11,497 nt of DNA, taken from the NCBI GenBank assembly GCA_021820805.1, contig JAKADF010000056.1:1-11497 (forward strand), written 5' to 3'. A program made the position numbers and the translations under genes. The notes under the pieces were generated by a model that saw only the letters and a program-made list of their open reading frames with translations, was not told the DNA's origin and did not search any database. The stretch's first letter is position 1. Each line of letters opens with the position of its first letter. The DNA comes from Bacillota bacterium (GTDB lineage: Bacteria > Bacillota > Bacilli > Alicyclobacillales > Alicyclobacillaceae). Of this stretch, positions 6,359 through 11,497 are shown in pieces.

Positions 6359-6721
6359 TTGCTGAAAATGTCAATCGAACATTTGCAACTGCGCTTTTGC
6401 AGATTCTATAAGTACACAATGTACACAAATCAATATTGTTAACAAAATAAAGACACCTACCGTCTGTATTGGCAGATGTCTTTCCCTGTCGAGCTGGCTC
6501 TTACTCGTGTTCATTTTGATTGCCAAATAACTAAGCCATCCCTATCGCACGAAGATCACCATTTGTCTACAAACGCTTATCTAAAGAAAGTAAACCGGAA
6601 TAAAAACTCAATTATAAGGGAAGTAAATAAATCCGAATTCTATTTTAAAGATTTTTCCAAATATAAATAAACCTAAATCACGTTACTTACGTAAAACATC
6701 TCAAGGAGAGGTTCAATTCAG
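6359..6721. other. Gene-free stretch holding an orphan minus-strand terminator
   Basis: Apart from the hairpin at 6440-6483 no gene is supported. A 64-codon plus frame from 6476 begins inside the hairpin, lacks a ribosome site and has no recognisable composition. The last 60 bases are probably the old promoter region of the DUF3231 pseudogene, which still has AAGGAGAGG at about 6703-6711. Confidence 0.5.
6440..6483 (-). terminator. Orphan rho-independent terminator reading leftward
   Basis: On the minus strand AAAGACATCTGCC (6483-6471) pairs over 13 bp with GGTAGGTGTCTTT (6461-6449), loop AATACAGAC, followed by the T-rich ATTTTGTT. Two positions are G-U pairs in minus-strand RNA but A-C mismatches in plus-strand RNA, so the structure is built for minus-strand transcripts. 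No intact minus-strand gene lies upstream of it. Confidence 0.7.
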
Positions 6722-7047
6722 TTAGAGTCACAAATTAATGTCCAATTAACTGCGTCAGAGCAAGCAAATCTTTGGTCGTCTTACATAAGCGACACATCGA
6801 AACAGTTCAAGAGGTATTCACAAAGGGAAAATTTCCGATTTCCCGCTGGATTCAATAATGATGACGTAAACATGAATACGCCAAGGCTTTATTCAGAATC
6901 AACCACGCCTCCATTTTCCGATAAGTCGATGATGTATCACACAACACTTTTGCTACTGCGAGCATAGGAAATTATGGCCTTTCAATTGCAGCAAGCCCAA
7001 GGAAAGATGTTACTGCAACATACATGGATAATTCGTTCTTAACTTGA
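6722..7047 (+). pseudogene. Degraded DUF3231 family gene
   Basis: Conceptual translation from 6722 gives 81 codons, then TAG at 6965-6967; the match continues in another frame from 6964 to the TGA at 7045. Recognisable DUF3231 segments are LTASEQANLWSSYISD, then FRFPAGFNNDDVNMNTPRLYS, and after the frameshift GNYGLSIAASPRKDVTATYMD. Between the first two blocks about 45 residues normal for the family (the helix after the SY-x-x-D segment) are missing, so there is both a deletion and a frameshift. A ribosome site AAGGAGAGG remains 11 bases upstream, but the expected start position is now TTA. Full-length family members are about 330 aa with two such halves; only one half is left here. The family is found in Bacilli spore-formers, often near CBO0543-type genes, which is the next gene here. 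Family recognition is from memory of its motifs. Confidence 0.65.
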
Positions 7048-7080
7048 GTCTGTGGGTTTTTAGAGAGGGATACAGCAACA

Positions 7081-7548
7081 ATGCTCAACGATCATATTGT
7101 CCTGATCACTATATGGATCTTCACCATTGCCGGACTCTTTAAGTTCATTCCTAGAAACAAACTTCGGGATGCACAAATCATCTTCTTTTTTAAACAATTT
7201 ATGACTTGGTTTTTAGGCTTGGTGGTTGTGCAGCTTGGTTTAATCGTATACCCAATTCGTGAGTTTCCAAAAGCAACGCAAACGAGCTTTTCTTTTGAGT
7301 ATTTCTTATATCCTGCGATTTGTGTCGTGTTCAATTTACATTTTCCTGAAAAAAAGAATTGGGTATATCGAGTCGCGTGGTTTCTACTTTTTCCTACTTG
7401 GATGACCGTCCTGGAAGCATTAATAGAACGATATACAAATTTGGTACTATATATTTATTGGGAATGGTACTGGACATGGATCACGCTCTTTTTCACATTC
7501 CTCTTCTCACGCCTATACTATATATGGTTTAGAAAGCGACTGTGTTAA
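7081..7548 (+). CDS. CBO0543 family integral membrane protein
   Basis: A 155-aa membrane protein with about five hydrophobic helices. Family features seen: PRNKLRDA-x4-FFKQFMTW near 24-43, EYFLYPAICVVFNLHFPEKK near 73-93, then a helix leading into LEALIERYTNLVLYIYWEWYWTWIT and a basic C-terminus (YYIWFRKRLC). The length is normal for CBO0543-type proteins (about 150-170 aa), which are common, often in several copies, in sporulating Bacilli and Clostridia. Their biochemical function is unknown. The start is ATG 7081 with AGAGAGGGA at about 7061-7069. It directly follows the broken DUF3231 gene and may once have been co-transcribed with it. Unlike its neighbours the frame is complete. Confidence 0.8.
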   Translation: MLNDHIVLITIWIFTIAGLFKFIPRNKLRDAQIIFFFKQFMTWFLGLVVVQLGLIVYPIREFPKATQTSFSFEYFLYPAICVVFNLHFPEKKNWVYRVAWFLLFPTWMTVLEALIERYTNLVLYIYWEWYWTWITLFFTFLFSRLYYIWFRKRLC

Positions 7549-7796
7549 TTACCTTTGGGCAGTGTTCGGTCTCGATATTGTGCCAAAGCAATTAATGCCT
7601 TCTTTTTCGTTTTACCTTTGACCTGAATTGGAAACGAAACAGTATTGTCACTTACCTTGTAATTTTGGTTGTTCACGCACTGCAGATGGTATTGATGCAT
7701 CAATATGCTTTGTGCTGACTTTTGGAAAAGCATTGCCTTTCCATGCTTGTTCAACGAGCAAGTTGATTGACCACTCGTTAGGTGGTCATTGTTCAC
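7545..7796 (-). pseudogene. Possible remnant of an IS200/IS605-type TnpB gene
   Basis: The minus frame of 83 codons ends right at the 3' end of the CBO0543 gene. Its C-terminal half, NYKVSDNTVSFPIQVKGKTKKK and ALIALAQYRD, resembles the N-terminal barrel region of TnpB-type proteins, where a line of the form DNTxxFP-x-x-x-x-GKTKK is common; the N-terminal half has no clear match. The RuvC-like DDE core and the zinc ribbon are absent. If real, this is a small piece of an insertion sequence, truncated on both sides. It may also be a chance frame. Confidence 0.3.
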
Positions 7797-7856
7797 GTAG
7801 CAGCATTATACCTATGTTATTAAGATACACCTTTGAAGTATATGGCACATAATAAA

Positions 7857-7892
7857 GCCCTTGCTATACAATTTACTGTATAAAGCAAGGGC
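7857..7892. terminator. Strong hairpin, possible terminator
   Basis: GCCCTTGC plus TATACA (7857-7870) pairs with TGTATA (7877-7882) and GCAAGGGC (7885-7892): 14 bp with a 2-nt bulge and a 6-nt loop. Read leftward it is followed by TTTATTAT, read rightward by a pyrimidine-rich run with T5 only about 20 bases on. A terminator for leftward transcripts fits best; it could also be an end structure of a lost mobile element. Confidence 0.5.
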
Positions 7893-8230
7893 CTACTTCT
7901 CTCCGTTTTTACTTTTCGTCCGCAAGTTCTCTAGTATCCTTTCTGGTGAACCACATTGACATGATCTTTATCTATCCTCTGGACTATCCCCTTTCTATTA
8001 GAATAGCCTATGTTGATTCGATACAATCATATCTCCATCACTCACCCTTCTTAGTAAGCATGTTATTTTATATTGACTGAATATTCAAGTACGATTTTGG
8101 CCTTAATTCTACGATAAGAAGAGAATATATCATTCTAACTCTATCATTGTCTGTTTTCCTTCCTTTTTCGACATATTACGACGAAATAAATGTTTATGTC
8201 AGCTTTATTCTCTAAATTGCATATTGTTGT
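7893..8230. other. Stretch with no recognisable feature
   Basis: AT-rich sequence with stops in all frames, no ribosome site followed by an open frame, and no convincing hairpin. Probably decayed or intergenic DNA. Confidence 0.6.
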
Positions 8231-8446
8231 TTACGAATAAGGACGAATAAGTATGTCCACAACTTTTCTGCATCGAGACGCTAGAAGGCTGTATACAAGT
8301 AACGGCATACCTAGTAACGTTATCCACAGTCCTTGTGAACCCCACAATAGTCCAGGTCCGTTTCTAATGCCACTTTCTTTCACCTTCCGCTCAACGATTA
8401 CCCCCATGGATACCACAAGTTCACCGTAGTGAGTTTGTATCTTCAT
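8231..8446 (-). CDS. Doubtful small protein (71 aa) with one hydrophobic segment
   Basis: Minus-strand frame of 71 codons with fairly natural codon choice. Residues about 40-57 (GLWITLLGMPLLVYSLLA) are hydrophobic and could span the membrane; the ends are basic. The purine-rich AAGGGGGGAA lies about 17-26 bases before the ATG, too far for a normal ribosome site. No family is recognised. It could be a remnant of a larger gene or a chance frame. Confidence 0.25.
   Translation of the reverse strand: MKIQTHYGELVVSMGVIVERKVKESGIRNGPGLLWGSQGLWITLLGMPLLVYSLLASRCRKVVDILIRPYS
8233..8252. repeat. Tandem 10-bp repeat
   Basis: ACGAATAAGG is followed directly by ACGAATAAGT (9 of 10 identical). It covers the last codons of the doubtful 71-aa minus-strand frame. 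Confidence 0.6.
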
Positions 8447-8837
8447 TTACAGTCTTCTCAAATTCCCCCCTTGGGATCGCTGTGTTCAGTTTTTTCAAGC
8501 TGCACGTTCGTTCGTTCGTCAGTGTTGCCAAAGTGACGGGGGTATCGTGTGTAATTAGACTTTGTTCCTTCCGTCAACAGAATTAGGTAGTGAAACACAA
8601 TTACATTTGTAGAAAATGGCTATAGTCAATGAACTTGATTTTCAGTGGTCATGCGGAGAAGTTGTCGACCGCCGACGAACACTCAAATTTGCACTAAAGA
8701 ATTTGGCAATTTCTTATCAGAGCCCTTAGTCAGACGAGCTATCAAAAATAGGAATATTAAAGTCCATATGTACCTTGGATACCCGTACGGGCTTTGGTAT
8801 CTTGAGGTCGTAACGAAAAGTGTGAGAGGGTGAGACA
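8447..8837 (+). other. Long upstream region of the sulfide oxidation operon
   Basis: About 390 bases before the flavoprotein start. No clear gene: a 62-codon GTG-initiated frame (8645-8833) ends 4 bases before it but has no ribosome site and no recognisable motif. It contains a short CGTT triple repeat near 8508-8520. The promoter must lie here; TATAGT at 8621-8626 is a possible -10, but I find no good -35 partner. A ribosome site, GAGAGGGTGA, sits at 8823-8832. Confidence 0.45.
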
Positions 8838-9977
8838 ATGAAACAAGTGGTAATTCTTGGTGCAGGTACTGGGGGAGCCATGGTGGCAAACCGATTGGCA
8901 CGTCACTTATCTACCGAACTTGCAAATTCCGATGTTGAGATTTCACTAGTTTCTGACTCCGAATCACATATCTATCAACCTGGACTCTTGTACGTGGCGC
9001 TTGGCTTGGCTGAACCCCAATCTGTGTTCCGGGAACACAAGAAGCTACTGTTGCCTGGCGTGAGACTTGTTCAAGACCCTGCAGTGAAGATAGATATGAA
9101 TAAAAGGTCACTCTTACTTAATAGTGGAAAAACGATGGAGTTTGACTACTTGGTATTGGCTACGGGTTCACACCCAGACTTGGATGCAATTCCGGGATTT
9201 CGAGAGGGAGCACACACCTTCTACACGTTCAATGAAGCAATGCAAACCCGTAAAGACTTAGTGGAATTTGATAAAGGAAAGTTCCTAATGATTATTGGAG
9301 TACCGCACAAATGTCCTGTGGCACCTGTTGAATTCATGTTTATGTTTGACGATTTATTACGCAAGAAAAATCGCAGATCCGACTATGAATTGATGTACAC
9401 GTACCCTATTGGTCGACTGCATTCGCTACAACCGTGTTCTGATTGGGCCGAGGTTGCTTTTGCGGAAAAAGATATCATTGGCGAGACATTCTTTAATCCA
9501 GAAACAATCGACCCAAAGAAGAAGATTGTTTACACGTTAGAAGGCGAAGAAGTTGACTATGATTTTCTAGTTGCGATTCCTCCACATAGAGGAGCACCTG
9601 TAATTCGTGCGTCTGGTTTGGGAGATGAGGAAGGGTGGCTTCCAACAGAGCGTGCAACTCTTGAATTACAGGGATACCAAGGAGTCTATGTTGTCGGAGA
9701 TGCGACGAACCTCCCGATTTCAAAAGCCGGATCGACTGCTCACTATGAATCGGAAGTAGTTGTGCGTAATATTATCCGTGAGCTTCATGGTGAAAAACCG
9801 CTGGCTCTCTACGATGGTAAAGTGTTCTGTTTTATTGAAGGTGGCTTAGATAAAGCCATGCATATCCAATTTGACTATAACAATCCACCAAAACCGGCGG
9901 ATCCAACTCAAATGGTACATTGGTTCAAGATGGCTTTCAATCGGATGTATTGGTTATCTGTCCGAGGACTAGTTTAG
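8838..9977 (+). CDS. Sulfide:quinone oxidoreductase-like FAD flavoprotein
   Basis: Membrane-associated flavoprotein of the two-dinucleotide-binding-domain superfamily that most likely oxidises sulfide to sulfane sulfur and passes electrons to quinone. The 379 aa are slightly shorter than many SQRs (about 390-430). Visible: FAD-binding GAGTGGAMVANRLARHL at 8-24, YLVLATGSHPD at 104-114, C159 in PHKCPVAPVEFMF, C200, the second FAD motif GVYVVGDATNLP at 282-293 followed by KAGSTAHYES, and C331 in KVFCFIEGG. C159 and C331 are placed like the redox-active cysteine pair of SQR and of flavocytochrome c FccB; the CPxxPxEF form resembles FccB and the less studied SQR types. The C-terminus (MVHWFKMAFNRMYWLSVRG) is amphipathic and may dock to the membrane. 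It is first in an operon with DUF1641, DsrE2 and TusA genes, which supports a sulfur substrate. Related NAD(P)H:quinone enzymes lack this cysteine pair. Confidence 0.85.
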   Translation: MKQVVILGAGTGGAMVANRLARHLSTELANSDVEISLVSDSESHIYQPGLLYVALGLAEPQSVFREHKKLLLPGVRLVQDPAVKIDMNKRSLLLNSGKTMEFDYLVLATGSHPDLDAIPGFREGAHTFYTFNEAMQTRKDLVEFDKGKFLMIIGVPHKCPVAPVEFMFMFDDLLRKKNRRSDYELMYTYPIGRLHSLQPCSDWAEVAFAEKDIIGETFFNPETIDPKKKIVYTLEGEEVDYDFLVAIPPHRGAPVIRASGLGDEEGWLPTERATLELQGYQGVYVVGDATNLPISKAGSTAHYESEVVVRNIIRELHGEKPLALYDGKVFCFIEGGLDKAMHIQFDYNNPPKPADPTQMVHWFKMAFNRMYWLSVRGLV

Positions 9978-9992
9978 AAAGGAGGCAGCCAT

Positions 9993-10379
9993 ATGGATAT
10001 TTCGGATCGTAAGGAAAAGCTAGAGCTTGCGTTGGACAGAATTGCCAAATGGGAAACTGACGGTACCTTAGAAAATATTGATACTCTAGTTCACCTCTTT
10101 AATGCAGCCCTTAACTCTATGACTCCTGAAATTATTGATGGACTTGTCGGAACAGCAGTCGACGTGATAGAACTTGGGGATCAATTTTTACAAAGCAAGC
10201 TTTACAAGGTGGCTCCTGAAGTGCTTACCGTCACTGAAGCCATATTGACCGAACCTCCAAAATCTAAACCTGGAGTTCGGCATCTAATGAAGACATTCAG
10301 AGAACCCGAGGTTCAGAATGGACTGAATGTGATACTCGGGTTATTGCGTGAATTAGGTAAAGCAGTCAAAACGTTTTAG
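9993..10379 (+). CDS. DUF1641 domain protein
   Basis: Soluble, largely helical 128-aa protein. The pattern LDTLVHLFNAALNSMTPEIIDGLVGTAVDVIELGDQ in outline (residues about 26-67) and the C-terminal EPEVQNGLNVILGLLRELGKA are typical of DUF1641 proteins, which in many bacteria and archaea are encoded next to sulfide:quinone oxidoreductase or formate dehydrogenase genes. The biochemical role is unknown; a scaffold or accessory subunit for the flavoprotein is the usual guess. AAAGGAGG at 9978-9985 lies seven bases before the ATG, and only 15 bp separate it from the flavoprotein stop, so the two are almost certainly co-transcribed. It has no cysteine, so it cannot itself carry sulfur as a persulfide. 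Confidence 0.82.
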   Translation: MDISDRKEKLELALDRIAKWETDGTLENIDTLVHLFNAALNSMTPEIIDGLVGTAVDVIELGDQFLQSKLYKVAPEVLTVTEAILTEPPKSKPGVRHLMKTFREPEVQNGLNVILGLLRELGKAVKTF

Positions 10380-10454
10380 ATTGCCCTTTAGCTCATATAG
10401 AAATTTAAAGATTAATATCAGATTATTTCCTTCAAACAAACGGAGGCGAATAAA

Positions 10455-10880
10455 ATGAGCGACACTAAAAAGATGTGTATTGTCGTCTTTGGTGGAACAG
10501 TTGACAAGCTTTATCCTTCAGCCATTATGGCATCAGGAGCCGTCATGAATGACATGGATGTAGATATCTTTTTAACATTTTGGGGGCTGTTGGCATTCAA
10601 AAAGGGCACCCCAAAACAATTATCAAGCGTTAGTAAGGATTACGAAGAACTAGGACCAGAAATGGTAAGAATTATGAGTGAAAAGAATGTGCCTTCTTGG
10701 TATGACACCCTGGTTCAAGCAAAAGAGATGGGCAATATTAAGATTCACGCATGTGCCATGACTGCCGACTTGTTTGAAATGGAACTTGAAGATTTCGAGC
10801 CGATTGTGGATGACATTATTGGCGTTGGTGAGTTCGTTGGGATGAGTGCAGAAGCAGATACGACGCTATACCTTGGCTAA
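10455..10880 (+). CDS. DsrE2-type sulfur carrier (DsrE/DsrF/DrsH-like family)
   Basis: Cytoplasmic 141-aa protein of the DsrE fold, which binds sulfur on a conserved cysteine and passes it between partners in sulfur oxidation. Seen: an N-terminal strand followed by FGGTVDKLYPSAIMASGA (nucleotide-like loop of the fold), the TFWGLLAFKK segment (41-50) typical of the DsrE2 branch, and C100 in IHACAMTADLF at the usual active-site place. C8 is a second, less conserved cysteine. The start ATG 10455 follows CGGAGGCG by about 6 bases. A 75-bp gap from the DUF1641 gene contains no hairpin, so transcription probably reads through. The TusA gene follows by 32 bp; DsrE2 and TusA are known partners in sulfane sulfur transfer in sulfur oxidisers. 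Confidence 0.85.
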   Translation: MSDTKKMCIVVFGGTVDKLYPSAIMASGAVMNDMDVDIFLTFWGLLAFKKGTPKQLSSVSKDYEELGPEMVRIMSEKNVPSWYDTLVQAKEMGNIKIHACAMTADLFEMELEDFEPIVDDIIGVGEFVGMSAEADTTLYLG

Positions 10881-10912
10881 TTAAAGTTAAAGTTGAGGAA
10901 GGAGTGGGTGAC

Positions 10913-11152
10913 ATGGCAAATGTAGAAATCAAACGTACAATTGATGCACGTGGGAGTTTTTGTCCAGGACCAATGATGGAGTTAATTCGAGTGATCAAGT
11001 CGTCACAAGTAGGGGATGTAGTTGCTGTTTTGTCCACAGACAAAGGATCACAACGTGACATTCCAAAGTGGGTAGAAAAAGCAAAACATGAGTTAGTCGG
11101 TATAGAAACAATTGATAATTACGATAGAATTATTGTAAGGAAACTGCACTAA
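10913..11152 (+). CDS. TusA-family sulfurtransferase
   Basis: Cytoplasmic sulfur carrier of 79 aa. A GTG frame start lies at 10904, but it overlaps the ribosome site GAGGAAGGAG, which is spaced 8 bases from the ATG at 10913; the ATG is therefore chosen. The TusA hallmark is present: DARGSFCPGPMMELIR at 11-26 with C17 in the CPxP motif, followed by VGDVVAVLSTDKGSQRDIPKW, where the family has the strand and the D-x-x-S/A-x-x-D-I-P-x-W helix. C17 is the only cysteine and would carry the persulfide. It is the last gene of the flavoprotein/DUF1641/DsrE2 operon, with a terminator 47 bases after its stop. The operon context points to sulfur oxidation or sulfur distribution rather than tRNA thiolation. 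Confidence 0.92.
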   Translation: MANVEIKRTIDARGSFCPGPMMELIRVIKSSQVGDVVAVLSTDKGSQRDIPKWVEKAKHELVGIETIDNYDRIIVRKLH

Positions 11153-11198
11153 ATCCCTCTTAATTGCGAAGTTGAGTGGATGCGTACTTACGTAATTG

Positions 11199-11240
11199 AC
11201 CCCTTGTTCCATGTACTCATGGATTTAAGGGGTTGGATTT
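11199..11240 (+). terminator. Terminator of the sulfur operon
   Basis: ACCCCTT (11199-11205) pairs with AAGGGGT (11227-11233), and inside it TCCATG (11208-11213) pairs with CATGGA (11218-11223) around the loop TACT. The hairpin is followed by TGGATTTT, a modest T-rich end. Confidence 0.75.
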
Positions 11241-11497
11241 TCCCTTAGTCGGGAACTGATACCTTGAAAGAACATTGGGTAATCATATATTGTGTTATAC
11301 CTTCGACTTGATCTCTGATGGTTTGTATATTAAGGTATCATAGTATTTTTTGAACAAGAGTACCTATTGCGATAATGGAGGCGAATATGCATATAAAGGA
11401 AGAATCCAACTCGGCAAGTCGGACGTAAACGTCCAAATCGTATCCTGAAATAGACAATTTGTGTCGTCAACGCCTTCCAAGAGCTTAATTGTTCGGA
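11241..11497. other. Region after the sulfur operon with inverted repeats, no full gene
   Basis: TGATACCTT (11257-11265) has an exact inverted copy AAGGTATCA at 11332-11340, and a partial copy ATACCTT lies between them at 11297-11303. This may be an operator cluster for a gene beyond the window. The last 70 bases have stops in all plus frames. Confidence 0.4.
11387..11428 (+). CDS. Very short ORF (13 aa) with a good ribosome site, possible leader peptide or broken gene start
   Basis: GGAGGCG at 11378-11384, nearly the same as the site of the DsrE2 gene, precedes ATG 11387. The frame reads MHIKEESNSASRT and stops at TAA 11426-11428, inside the loop of a hairpin GGACGT/ACGTCC (11421-11426 and 11429-11434). 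It may be a regulatory leader or the start of a frameshifted gene; the window ends too soon to tell. Confidence 0.3.
   Translation: MHIKEESNSASRT

Noticed and set aside
6476..6670. 64-codon plus-strand frame
   Set aside because: It starts inside the terminator hairpin, has no ribosome site and a composition typical of non-coding DNA.
6683..6694. TACTTACGTAA shared between about 6684-6694 and 11185-11195, and similar to the palindrome at 4859-4874
   Set aside because: An 11-base match between two places in 11.5 kb is expected by chance, and the sites lack a shared position relative to genes.
7628..7852. 74-codon plus-strand frame opposite the TnpB-like remnant
   Set aside because: Cys/His-rich but without an ordered zinc motif, no ribosome site; treated as a shadow of the opposite strand or decayed DNA.
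8320..8328. Perfect DnaA box TTATCCACA
   Set aside because: Only one box, with no cluster, AT-rich unwinding element or dnaA/dnaN genes. One such 9-mer in a window this size is not surprising.
8508..8520. CGTT repeated three times
   Set aside because: Too short to be a meaningful repeat array; no CRISPR-like spacing is present anywhere in the window.
8645..8833. 62-codon GTG frame ending 4 bases before the flavoprotein gene
   Set aside because: No ribosome site and no recognisable motif; more likely the operon's upstream region.

Overview
The window is AT-rich (roughly 40% GC by eye) and reads as a chromosomal segment of a Gram-positive Bacillota, probably a spore-former of the class Bacilli. 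The evidence is the strong Shine-Dalgarno sites of the AGGAGG type, an aminopeptidase C, an L-aspartate 4-decarboxylase, a CBO0543-type membrane protein and the remains of a DUF3231 gene. The last two families are typical of Bacilli spore-formers. The sulfide oxidation and sulfur-carrier genes on the right suggest a sulfur-oxidising relative, for example from the acidophilic Alicyclobacillaceae. That placement is inference.

Left part (1-4300): two minus-strand metabolic genes, a partial L-aspartate 4-decarboxylase (aspD-like) that runs off the left edge and a hydroxymethylglutaryl-CoA lyase. Divergent from them is a complete aminopeptidase C (pepC) closed by a clear terminator, followed by a small soluble helical protein of unknown function (117 aa).

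Centre-left (4277-5981): two minus-strand genes for the cell envelope. One encodes a four-helix DoxX/DoxD-like membrane protein, with a terminator built over its stop codon and a perfect 16-bp palindrome just upstream of its ribosome site. The other encodes a lipoprotein with two copies of a cupredoxin domain. Each copy carries a His...Cys-x3-Cys...His-x3-Met ligand set like the binuclear CuA site of cytochrome oxidase subunit II. This lipoprotein is the most unusual protein in the window.

Centre (6100-8830): a gene-poor stretch with many signs of decay. It holds a 57-aa fragment that looks like the start of a membrane protein, an orphan minus-strand terminator, a frameshifted and internally deleted DUF3231 pseudogene, an intact CBO0543-type membrane protein, a possible transposase (TnpB-like) remnant, a strong hairpin, a doubtful 71-aa minus-strand ORF and about 700 bases with nothing recognisable.

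Right part (8838-11240): a compact plus-strand operon of a sulfide:quinone oxidoreductase-like flavoprotein, a DUF1641 protein, a DsrE2-type sulfur carrier and a TusA sulfurtransferase, closed by a terminator. Together these suggest a route in which sulfide is oxidised at the membrane to sulfane sulfur, which cysteine carriers then hand on in the cytoplasm. The last 250 bases hold inverted repeats and a 13-codon ORF with a good ribosome site, possibly the leader of a gene beyond the right edge.
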